NCBI GenBank assembly: GCA_034440615.1
Contig: JAOTOM010004793.1
Coordinates: 234,001-298,000 of the forward strand
DNA from: Ashinkailepas kermadecensis
Lineage: Eukaryota > Arthropoda > Thecostraca > Neolepadidae
Direction of reading: 5' to 3'
DNA: 64,000 bases
Part shown: in pieces, positions 48,938 to 59,585 of the stretch
How positions within the stretch are numbered: position 1 is the first letter of the stretch
Layout: every line of letters starts with the position of its first letter
The notes under the pieces: model-generated
Told to the model about the DNA's origin: nothing
The model's input: only the letters and a program-made list of their open reading frames with translations
The model's database searches: none
Program-made: the position numbers and the translations under genes

Positions 48938-50677
48938 CAGTGTCGTACCTAGGATTTGCGAGAGGAGGCAAACTGATTTGGAAGGTGCCCACCTACCCCC
49001 GTTAAAATAGTCACCGGATTTCCACCGAAAAAATTCAAAGGTGGTTTTTTATATTTTTGTTATAGGATAATTAGTGACCAAGTTAACTGTCCTGTGGAGG
49101 GGGCCAAATCTACCACCATTATTTCTGAATCACCGGATTTCAACCCTAACTCCTCCCCATCCTGTTTGAAGGTTTTTCTTTTGGTATCCCTTGAAAAGTT
49201 ACCTCACACTGCTAAAATTACACATGAACAAATCACTCAAAAATATAAAATTTGCCAATATCAGGCATTCCAATTAATAACGCGCGTTCGCCAAAACACC
49301 AACGTTCGTGCACGTGTACACCCGCCTTGCGCAGTCGACGCATTCGCCACTTTACGTGCGCTTCTCCGGTTTCTGCTAGGTCTCCCACGTTTTGCTAATT
49401 ACTGTCACGTGATAGTCTTGTGCCACATTTGGCATGTGGAATGCTTGGTAATGCGGCTCACTGGAAAAAAAATCGATCAATTCGATTACATGTATTAGTT
49501 CTCTTCTTCCCACATTTTCTCGTGATTAAGAAATCCGGAGACACACTGACCTTTGATGCACCTCATCTCTTTGGTTAAATAAGCTCCCATATTGGCGACC
49601 GAGCCGTGACCCTAGCTAGGTGTTCCTTTTTTTACCCGTTGCGTTTTTCTTCTTTTATGGATGTGTTTTCGGGCTCCAGCCAATTTGTGCCAGGGACTCG
49701 GCACATGTTTGAGACCGGGCTCTTTTTTACAGCTTTGTTGCTGTTTTATACACCGATGATATTTTTTAGGTATCGGCGCGTTTTCGAAGACGCCGATGTG
49801 TATATTTAGTGCCCGGTCTGTTTGTTCCTTGTTTATGATCAATTCCCTTTTTGAGGGCCCAGCCTGTTTTTGAGGCCCCGTGTGGTCTCATGACCCTGGT
49901 GTGCCTTGAGGGCCTCCGTTATGTTTTTATTTAGCGCTCCCGGTGGGTTTATTTCGAGCTGCAGCGCATATTTTAATGCCCTGTCGCTTTTTGCCAAACT
50001 CGGTACACTTTGGATTACCCATATTACATTTTGGGACTACCGACGGAATTTTGGGTCCCGAACGCGATATTTCGGGGCCCCGTGGTCACTTGTTCGGATC
50101 TCAAGCGCGAGCTTTAGTGGCTAGGACACGCTTTTGGGGGCCAAACACGTTTTGTGGGCTTTTGGAGGGGTTATTTGGATCCAGTGATTTTCCATGTCGG
50201 GACTGTTTTTCGTTGCCCCGGCTTCATTTGCTGGGTGATCACAATGAGACTTTTGGAGCCCCGGTGCGACATGTCATGCTCCTAGCATGATTGTCAGGGT
50301 TGTCATGATTGTCAGGACGAGAATTTTTGGTACCCCTAGGTTCAGCGTGACTTTCCGCGGCCCCGGGCCCGGCCGTTTGTGGCCTCCGTCGTGATTTTCT
50401 TGAACCACAGCACGTCTCTTTTGAGCCTCCAGCGTGATTTTCAGGGGCCCAGGCGGGAACTTTTGAGGCCCCAGCGTCCTTTTCAGAATTCCCTGCGCGA
50501 CTTTTTAGCCCCCAATGTGATTTTTCGGGGCCCCGGTACGATTATTGGGGGCCTAAACTGGATTTTTAAGGAGACTGGCGCAATTTTTTCCGGAGCTCGA
50601 CGCGATTCTTGGGGGTCCCACAACCTGTCACGGAGGAAACTGCCCACAATGTCCCCTCCCCATTCGGCATGCCACTG
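48938..50677 (+). mobile_element. GGCCCC-family hAT-like element, copy 3, 1.74 kb, complete ends
   Basis: The left end CAGTGTCGTACC and the right end on the other strand CAGTGGCATGCC agree at 9 of 12 positions, including the hAT-like CAGTG. The flanking 8-mers are TGCCATGG (48930-48937) and TGCCATGA (50678-50685), 7/8. The first 0.65 kb is ordinary AT-rich DNA shared with copy 2. From about 49610 it becomes a series of degenerate GCGATTTTT/GGGGCCCC units shared in order with copies 1 and 2. It is shorter than they are in the middle, so internal deletions have occurred. No transposase. This copy defines the borders of the family. Confidence 0.82.
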
Positions 50678-50685
50678 TGCCATGA

Positions 50686-52520
50686 AATTATGCAGCATAA
50701 GCATACAGGAATAACTCATCTGCTTCATCACTCACAAGTGATTTCAACTCCCAAGTTCTCCAGACAGTTTGAGGAAAGTCAAACATCTCCTACGTGGATA
50801 GGCAAGGATGGACTATTAGGCAACAGGGATACCATGGAATTCAGATCATAGTACTTTTGCTGCAATACATACCTTCTTCCGCAGGCTGCTTTGGAGACGG
50901 ATGCGCTCCTGAAGTTTGGTCAGGGTTGGAATTGGATGTGGATGGAGCAGCACTGTGAAGGTGCTGCTCCATTTGCATATGGTTCAAAGGACTTCTTTCT
51001 GTTTACATTAGCAATGCAGGTAATGAAGTAACACTTTCATTAATTGACTTCTATGGTGTCCTGAGTGAGCAGTATAATCGAGATGGGTTCTTGTGATATA
51101 CGTTATAGAAATAAGGTTATGATGTAGCTTTTAGACTCCAGTGGGAATGGTACGGATTCACTCATTAGTGAATCCATACCATAGCCTAATAACCATAACC
51201 AACATAACCTAATCTAGCATATCCTAACCTCCCTTTGGATAAAAAAATTAGAAACAAAAATTAAGCAAAATATATTCTGAAAATTTTATAAATTGAACAA
51301 CCGAACCCAACCTAACCGAACCTAACGTCAGCTGCTTTTGAAGGAAAATTTCCGATTTTAATTTATTTTTGAAATTTTTTTTATTTGTTTTCGAAGTTAA
51401 ACAACTAAACTAGCCTAACCTAGCCAAACCAGTATATTGTGCTTTAAGGTGGTAACAAGACAAGTTTTTACACACATTTACCTCCATATAGCAAACAAAT
51501 GGGTTAGGTTTGTTTAAGTTAAGTTTTCCAAAAAAAGTATCCCAAAAGAATTGCGAATCATTTGGTAACTTTGCAGTTTAGGGTGTTCTTTTTTTTTCTT
51601 TTCTTTTTTTAATTTTTCTGCAGAATACCATGTTTATGAAGGTGACTAAGATGATTGGACCCACTTATTTTCTGTGCAAATGCTTACTTTTCAGGTTGTG
51701 AGCAAAATAATGCCAAAAAGGGATTTGAGTTCGGTAACATAGCATAAACATAAATGTTTTTTTTTAATGCAACAAAACCTAACCTAACCTAGTCTAACCT
51801 ATCTTTTGAGAACAAAAAATAAAAAAATACAAATGTCAATTAATTTATTTTCTGAAAATTCTAAACCTTAAAAAAGAAACCTAACCCAGCCTAACCTAAC
51901 CTAAGCTGCTTTTGAAGAAAAAATTATATTTCTTGTGAACATGTTTGTAAATTTTTTGGGGAAACTTTTGGGTATTATTGTGCTTTAAGGTGGGAACAAG
52001 AAAAGTTGTATGGGAGCTGTATGACCAACGCAGTCAATGCGGCCGTAAGCCCAAATAAACAACCAACCAACCAATAAAAGTTTGTACACACATTTGTCAC
52101 CATAAAGCCATAATGGGTTAAATTTGGTTAGTGTAGGTTGGTGTAGGTTTTTTAAGTTGGAAAATTTGGCAATTTTTTTTATCTCAAATTAAAATAAAAT
52201 GAATTTGCACCGAAAATTAGTGGTCCCATCATCTTAGTCACCGTCATGAACATGGTATTCTGAAGACAAATTCAAAGAAAAAAAATCACCTTAAACTGCA
52301 AATTTACCAATCATTTTTTATTTAACAGCAACTTATGATAGGTTAGGTTTGGCTGGGTTAGATTCTTTAAACTTTGAAAATTGAAAATTGAAAAGTGCTT
52401 TAACTGTCTCATGCGCAGTGAAATTGAAACACGTCTGATGCTACTAATTTCTGCAATATAAGATGAAAAAACTATGACGTCACCAAAGCTTGAAGGCGAA
52501 CTTTGGTGTACCTTCTAAGG
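50686..52520. other. AT-rich interior with direct and inverted sub-duplications
   Basis: CCTAACCTAACC-rich AT DNA. A segment of about 51175-51520 recurs in direct orientation at about 51775-52110 (shared AGCTGCTTTTGAAG, GTGCTTTAAGGTGG, ACACACATTT), and 51555-51690 recurs inverted at about 52210-52340 (shared AGAATACCATGTT and GACTAAGATGAT). A hairpin GGATTCAC/GTGAATCC lies at about 51150-51171. No gene. Confidence 0.6.
52011..52075 (+). mobile_element. 65-bp retroposon tail fragment with target duplication
   Basis: Comparison of the two direct copies around it shows an extra 65 bp ending GCCCAAATAAACAACCAACC AACCAAT. It is bracketed by AAAAGTTGTA (52001-52010) and AAAAGTTTGTA (52076-52086), a near-perfect target-site duplication. 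It looks like a severely 5'-truncated LINE or SINE tail. The AACCAA-type ending resembles the 3' end of the SINE at 61660-61819. Confidence 0.6.
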
Positions 52521-55500
52521 TAATTATTTATTTATTTATTTATTTATTTCACAATACATGCCCTCCACGTATAGTGGCTATTATGGACAGTCTGGGTATA
52601 ACTCAGATATTTACAAAGAAAGGATAGATTTGTGGTCAATAGTGGGAACACTTGCGCAACAAACATTCATACACCAACATAATACAATACCCATATCACT
52701 CTGCACTACACACACCGTGCTTGCAACACGAGCTGTAAACGAGTAGTTTATGGAAGTGATATGAAAGCGATGGCCTAAATGTGAGTGCATGGTGTACACA
52801 AATATATTTTGTAAGTGTTTTTTTGTGACTAGTGTTGCTCGTGGAGATGAGCTCGTACACGCTTCTTGAAGTTAGACAGCTTCAATGTGTTTGTTTCAGT
52901 AGGGAGTTTGTTGTAGTGGAAGACAGACGAGTAGAGAAATCTCCTGCGGCCCGCCTCTCTGTGTATGGCTGGTAGATGCAGGTGGTCGTCTGCACGCGTA
53001 TGACGGTTTCGCAGGGTAGAGTTGCAGATATTTGACCGGCAATGTGCGTTGGCTCACCCGTCAGAATGATCTTGTGGAGCAAAGTAAGGCTGTGAAATAG
53101 ATGCAGATCAGCTGCGGTGAGAAGACCCAACTCGTTACGGGAATCAGAAATATGATCAAATTTCCGTAGACCTGACACGACTCTAGTGGCGAAGTTAATG
53201 ATTTTGTCTAGTCTGTGGATGTTTGCTGCCGACCGGTTCCCATAAACAGATATGCAGTAGCGGATATTGGATATAACTAGGCTATTGACTACAGTGAAGA
53301 GGGCACTGGTTGGCAGATGGTGACGCAGATGGTTCAGGGCCATAAGGAATCCAGTGCACTTGCGGACCACGACAGCTACATGGGAATCCCACGACATGTG
53401 GCGATCAAATGTCACCCCAAGGTTCCTACACGAATGACTTTCATATATCACAGCGTCCCTAAAGCACACTCGTTTCGGGGTAATATTGCGAAGATTCTGA
53501 CGCGATCCGAACGTGAGAAGCTGAGTTTTGGTCGGGTTTACCTTCAAACCGTTATCCAGGAAGTAGTCGTATAGTTGGTTCAGACATGTCTCCATCTGAT
53601 TTATCAGATTTGGGAGATCAGATTTGCGACCGGAGATGAGGACCTGGGTGTCGTCTGCGAACTGAGTGACGTGTGCTACCGGGACGTGCAAACTGAGGTC
53701 GTTCGAAAAGATGCAATAGAGGAGTGGACCTAGTGATGAGCCTTGAAAAAACACCTATGTTGTTCGGAAGAAAGGAGGAGAGATGCCTGTTTCCGCGTTG
53801 ATCTGAGATGCTAACAGCCTGTGTGTGACCTCCCAGATAAGCCTTAAACCAGTCAGTATCAATTCCATGGAGTTCTAGTTTAGTGAGCAGTTTGGTGTGA
53901 TCTATTACGTCGAAGCATTTACTGAGGTCCAGAATGCAAAGGAGAGCTATTTCCGAACGGTCCATTGCTGCTAGTATTTTGTCCGAGACTGAAATCAGAG
54001 CGGTTTCCGTAGAGTGACGTGGTCTGAAGCCGTGCTGAGTTTGGGCCAGTAGGTGGTTTGCGTTCAGGTAGTGATAGAGTTGCTTCTGCACTACCCTCTC
54101 TGTGATTTTGGCGATAACCGGAACCAATGAGATGGGCCTAAAATTAGAGGGATCCGAAGGATCTCCTGATTTGTGAATGGGAGTTACTATTGACTGTTTC
54201 CAAGTGGAGGGGATATCAGCTGTAGTCAGGCATGTGTTTATAATGTCGAGCAGCACTTCTCCGATAAAAAAGAACAGAAATTTGATGACCTTAATACAGA
54301 TCCCGTCGGGTCCGCAAGCACTTGTGCTCCTCATATCCATGACAATTTTGGTTAGCTGTTCGAGGGATATGGGTGATACTTTATAGGAGCTGGTAGAGAC
54401 GCGCGATAGCCGGCAACTGGGAGGTGTGTGTTCAGACATGTTTGCCTGGCGTTTGACCTCTGCTGATACCTTAGGTCCGATACTAACAAAGTATTGATTT
54501 AGATGCTCAGGTAGGACCTGGGGTTGAACTCTATGAGAGCCTTTTTTGGTGTCGATAATGGGCTTAATAGCACGCCACGCAGCTGATGGGCCTTTCTGTG
54601 ATATCTTTCTGCTAATATCGTCCCTACAGTCAGCTCTAATAGTTGAGCGAACTTGTCTGTTAAGTATTTTGTACGTGCTTCTATCTTGCAAATGGAGAGC
54701 TACATTTCGCCGGTGCAAGAGCTGTTTGGTAGCTTCGCTGACATATGGTGCTGTTGGGTTCCTAAGTTTGATGTTTCTGAGGGGCAGGTGCTCGTCGAGA
54801 ATAGGTGCCAGCAATTTCAGCAGGGTGTCCCATTTGTCCGTTACTGAGATGCACCCAGTGACCTGTACCCAGTCGATCTCACCAAGGTCAAGAGTCAGTT
54901 CCGAGGTATCTACTCGTCCGTAAGAACGTGACTTTATTACGGTGTTAACTGAGGCAGGCCTGTTCACTTTAATGGAACATATGATAAATTTATGTGGGCT
55001 GTAGTGGCAGAAACTCACTCTGGTTCTGCCGACGGAAATGGGCGAGTTTGTTAGGATGACATCCAATAGAGAGCCTGTGGCGAATATAGGGCGCTGCACT
55101 GTCATGGTAAGTGAATAGTTGCTGATGAATTCAAGCAGGTGTGTTTTGCTGGGGCTGTTTGCCGTGTCGAGAAGGTTACAGTTTAGATCACCTGCGAGGT
55201 AGAAAGTGCCGGTAAAGTTCATTGTCGCCAATTGTACCTGTCTTTCGAGCTCAGTGAAGTCATCATTTAAAGCAGGAAGTGTTGCGAGGTGGCCGATAGA
55301 TTGCCGCTAGAATGAAATACTTTCCGCTCTTCACTTTGACTTTGGCCCAGAGTGATTCTAGTTTGGAGCTAGAGTTCGGAGGCGTAGAAATTTTCAAGAC
55401 GGTAATAGTTAGAGCTGACTTGGCGATAATCGCCACCCCACCGTAACCACTAGAGTCGGGCCGGTCCGCGCGTTTCACTTGGTAACCGGGGAAGTTAATG

Positions 55501-55810
55501 AGACGCGTGGGGGTGCTTGGGCGCAGCCAGGTCTCAGTCACCACAGCTAGGTCTAGAGAGTAAGTATGAAGGTCGTTGTGTAGTTCGAGTAGCTTGGGTT
55601 TTATGGATTGTGCATTGATGAGTCCCAGGTGGAGCTGTCCTTTGTGCTGTTGAGCGGTCACATGGCTTGTTCCGCCCCGCGATCCGCGCCTTCTGCCGCC
55701 CCTGGCGCCGCGTAATAGTATCGTGGGTGGCATAATGCGCGCTACCAGACTCTGGTCTTGTATGACTCTATAGGGTTTGTTTCGGAAGTCATGTGTGGCC
55801 ACAGCTTAAT
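52521..55810 (-). mobile_element. CR1/L2-group non-LTR retrotransposon (LINE), defective
   Basis: A minus-strand LINE of about 3.3 kb with an endonuclease-reverse transcriptase frame (52882-55802) and a short 3' UTR ending in an (AAAT)n tail at about 52521-52550. No first ORF is seen upstream, so it is either 5' truncated or of a single-ORF lineage. The 5' border and target duplication could not be fixed. It is nested in the 10.3-kb hAT-like element. Confidence 0.85.
52882..55802 (-). pseudogene. LINE endonuclease-reverse transcriptase, two frameshifts
   Basis: This would nick target DNA and reverse-transcribe the element RNA. The first part (55802-55263) shows an AP-endonuclease-like start (LINAQSI, then VVTETWL, then YRPPRN). 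The frame breaks at about 55265-55275 and resumes in the frame ending at 53618. That frame carries the endonuclease end (YLAGDLN, LLDVILTN) and reverse transcriptase blocks: the NFRPISL-type motif, HGFRPRHSTETAL, and CILDLSKCFDVIDH. A second break at about 53750-53765 moves to the frame 53754-52882 with FQGSSLGPLLY and the catalytic FADD box, then a C-terminal domain ending near 52882. Total length is close to a normal EN-RT protein, so the copy is nearly complete but inactive. The motif spacing fits the CR1/L2 group; the exact clade needs a tree. Confidence 0.9.
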
Positions 55811-56156
55811 ACCCATTGCTTTCTTCAGGAATATCAATTATAATGAGCTGTCTATACGGCTTCTTGCTGACTTTTCTCTCGTGTTTTCATAGGCTGGCAG
55901 ATTGGCTCACACGTGGCTTTTGTTGGTTCAGTTTGAGATTGGGTTGCCCCATATCAATATTGAATGCAAGCACATTGTCATTGGGCATGTAGGTAGGTAC
56001 CTTAGTAAATATCAAGCTGATGGTGTGATGGGTAGGTTGCTGAAGATAATTATAGTTTGTATATCCACAATCTCAATGATAACCATGATTTGCATGCATG
56101 TTTGACAATGACTGGAAATTGAGAATGGAATTAATCATGTTCAAGCTCCATATGCA
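55811..56156. other. Interior of the 10.3-kb element, unassigned
   Basis: Between the LINE 5' end and the conserved right terminus of the hAT-like element. Could hold LINE 5' UTR. No gene recognised. Confidence 0.4.
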
Positions 56157-56612
56157 TGTGGTTTTGCCATTGGTGGTGTGTACAAACATCAGTATGACCA
56201 TGAAATTGTTGTTTAGTTGCTTAGCAGATTTTTTTCTCAAATAATCTGGTTTAAAATGCATCAGCATCGTTAATCTCAACATTTTATGACGTAAGCTATA
56301 CTTCCACAGTGGAGGGAAATCCAGCTATTTTATTTGTTTTACCCACACAATTTTACATTTTTCAGCAAAATGTGGAGAGTCAGTCCACTATCTAATCCAA
56401 ATCTGTTTCTTTTCAGTACAAAGTGTGCTGGTTAACATCAATGTTTCTACTTAGCATGGTGTTTTTCATTTTTTCCCTTTAGCTTTCTTATCAGCATAAA
56501 ATAGCATAGGTTATTGGGGGGCCCAAATCAATATTGGGGGGGGGGCCAAGATCAACATTGGTGGGGCCATGGCCCCCACAAAAGGATGCAAATCGACGCC
56601 CCTGCTTGTCGG

Positions 56613-59224
56613 GTAATGTCTTGATGTCGGACCATGCAATACAGGAGTGGTAATAGCCAGATAAACCAAATCATTTCACACATGCATGCTTTTTGCTTTG
56701 AATCGTCCGTGCTTCCGGAACTTATTTCGGTAATGTGTACCGCTTCAGTTCGTACCTTTTGCAATTCTGATTGACAGAGTAACCCACATACACTGGCAGA
56801 CACTTGGCCTGGATAAACTTTCAATTTATTGTACACCATGGGCTTCTGATATCTAATCACCCTTATGGCCGTGAATATGTCATAACTGAAGGCTGGTGTG
56901 CATACCTCGTCAACCTATCTTTCAGGCAGGGTCGGTCCTACAGCATCAGCACCAGCATTTCCACCTCGCAGGTGAGGCTGGACACGTTTTGCGGGCACGA
57001 TTTTTTACAGTGTTTGGCAGATACTTCTTTTATTGTGAATATTCGCCTTGCTGGACACCATACCAATTGCCAGACGTGTTCTTCCATCGCATGAAAGCAC
57101 CAGCTTTAATAGAACATCTACCGTTGTGTTAGCTTTCTTTTCAGTCATATTACCGTGCAGTAATTCTTGAAGTGAACACAGAAATAGTTCCACATGTGAC
57201 ATGCACCAACTTTACTACTTCTGTCCATAGTCGCGTGAAAATATATAATATACGGCATCACAACAGTTCTAAACCCTTCATTTAGAAACTCATTACCTGA
57301 ACGTCACATCAGTACAAACAGTTGTCTGTGGTACTTAGTTGTGCATCGATCACTGGTAGTAAATAGCATGTGCCATTGTTTAATGCTTGCAAGTTTGCGA
57401 GATCACAGATCTGCTTGTCATAAAGAGTCAATGTTTGGCACGATGTTAACAATCTGTGGGCAAACTTACGACGTACGCACTTGTGCATAGTCTAAGCATC
57501 ACTTTTAGTCAACCACTCTTTCATGAATGCCTGCCGAGTACTGGATGACTTCTGCAATGCGTCTGAACGATTGCGACCAGCCACCTCACACACACCAGTG
57601 TGCAATTTCTTAGCATTCTACTCTGAATATTTCCTATTGGCCATGGCCTCTATTTTAGCATGTCCCATTCAGGGTTGCCTGGAACTTGCACGCCTTCTGT
57701 TTGCGCATTTGGGTTTTGCTGCCAATGGGGTCTGAAAGCTACGATTTGGCCACCAGGGCGGCGCTGTACGCAATGGTCACCCGACGAGGAGGCGTCGGCC
57801 ATCTTTGCTGTGCATTTTGCGTGGGGTTGCCGGGAGTCGGTGTTGGCATGTGGCTTTTATTAGGGTTGCAAGTCATTTAGGCCAAGGATTTCGGAAATAT
57901 TGTGTTGAAGAAAGGTTGTTCATGGGTTACGGTGTGCCAGGAACTCGCCAATTATCGGACTCTGGCCACTAGCTTGGGTAGAACATACGCGTATGAGCTG
58001 GCAAGTGCTTTGCTATTGACTGCACGTTACGGTGGTAGCTACTAGGCGCAATTATGGACTTGAATAGTGATAGGGATTTTTATGGGAGTTTCACAATACC
58101 TCAACTTGTTGTGTCACCCCCCCCCCTTGACAGCTTTCTGGATCCACTCCTGTGTACAGGACCCACAAGAGATGTGGGCCCCTGGGAGTCAGTGCCCCAA
58201 GCAGTGCAGGCTCCCTGAGAGGTGGGTGTGGGCCCCTAATGGGGCCCATATGAACAACTACCTTGGTAACGTACCTAGCTCTAGGTGGCCAGATACCCAC
58301 TGCCCAACCTAACCTGCAATGCAATTTTGGTGAAATTAATTTGACTGAACATAACTTATGGGTGGAACTCAAATTATTAGTTTCAAATTAAGTAGGCTAA
58401 CAATCCAATCTTAGCATGTTAGGTATTAGCCATGACAAATTCCTGGTTATGGATTGGGGGTGGTGGGGGGGGGGGTGCAGATTGGAGTCAATTTCTCACC
58501 CTTGGTGTGGATTGGTGCATATTTTCACTGTGGGCTGATGTGCCCCAGTGAACCTTGTGCCATACTTTACAGTCTGGACAATAGATAGGTACTTACCTTG
58601 GTACCTAATGTGCCTAGGTACCTTATCAGTGCTTTCCTAAATGGTTCCCACTACGTCTTTTACAGAAAGGCAGTCATACAATAGTTGTTTTTCAAATCAA
58701 TTTTCTGCCTTCTTACCTTGCAGTCTGCTGGAAACCTGATAGATGGATCACGTGTATGGCAGCCGGGAACCGCACATACACCCATACTTCTGGCTTGCTT
58801 CTCGTAATTTCTAGCGCACTAATGGTAAATATTCCAGCAAACTAGACGTGTCTGAAGTACATTCAACATAATTAAATACGCGCAAACAACATACGCTGCT
58901 TACAAAATGTACAATAGGCTTTTTAAATATAAAAATTCTGCCCTCCCTAACCCACAAAACATAGCGATTTAGGTTCGCCAAAGAAGGCTGGGTGACCATT
59001 GACTCTCAGCGCCATCTACATCTTTATCAACTTTCAGACCCCATTAAAGAGATGCCATCACGCATTCTCATTACTCATCAATTATTTAGACGTATTCAGT
59101 GTTTGGAGACCTGGTGCGATTTCTGACGGGCCAATGGGTTCGCTCATTATCGATCCATTACTAATACAAAAATTCAAAGTGCATTCAATGTTACCTTCAA
59201 TCATGTCATTGTCATGTTGCACGG
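56613..59224. other. 2.6 kb without a supported gene
   Basis: Unique sequence. Splice-like borders flank a 46-bp segment at about 56936-56981 (CTTTCAG before, GTGAGG after), but there is no recognisable protein. A poly-C run and a CTGGATCCACTCCTG sequence at 58118-58153 look like a transposon end, but no partner was found. Confidence 0.38.
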
Positions 59225-59585
59225 CAGCGGTCGGCCGTACCTCACGTTAGCCGGACATTCAACACTGGGCAAAATACTGCCCGGAACGGACGGGGTCACG
59301 ACAGCGGCCGTGTCCCACGTTAGCCGGGCGTTCAACACCGTGCCAACACCGTGCTTTGAACGGACGGGATCACGACAGAGGCCGTGTCCCACGTTAGCCG
59401 GGCGTTCAACACCGTGCCAACACCGTGCTTTGAACGGACAGGGACACAACAGAGGCCGTGTCCCACGCTAGACGAACGCTCAACATTGGAGAAAATATAC
59501 TGCCCGGAACGGACGGGGACACCGCAGAAGCCGTGCCCCACGCTCGCCGGACGCTCAACACCGGCCTATAGCCGTGCCGTTGAAT
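59225..59585. repeat. 74-bp tandem repeat, about 5 diverged units
   Basis: Units of about 74 bp contain CACGACAGCGGCCGTGTCCC, ACGTTAGCCGGGCGTTCAAC, ACCGTGCCAACACCGTGC, TTTGAAC. The outer copies are shortened or diverged. Non-coding. Confidence 0.9.

Larger units (their letters stand above)
46297..56604 (+). mobile_element. hAT-like element, 10.3 kb, perfect 8-bp target duplication, with nested insertions
   Basis: The left end is CAGGGGTGTCAATTT and the right end on the other strand is CAGGGGCGTCGATTT (13/15). The flanking 8-mer CTTGTCGG is identical on both sides (46289-46296 and 56605-56612). The first 240 bp and last 450 bp match the two halves of the 714-bp MITE at 21142-21855, an independent confirmation that these are the two ends of one element type. 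Inside lie a 35-bp-unit array, the 1.74-kb GGCCCC-family element and a defective LINE. Without the latter two the host element would be about 5 kb, hAT-sized, but I see no transposase frame in the remainder. Confidence 0.88.

Noticed and set aside
51280..51910. Telomere-like CCTAACC repeats
   Set aside because: Scattered short runs in AT-rich DNA, not a continuous array; internal to a transposon.
58118..58153. hAT-like terminus (CAGGAGTGGATCCAG on the minus strand)
   Set aside because: No partner end or matching 8-bp duplication found in the window.
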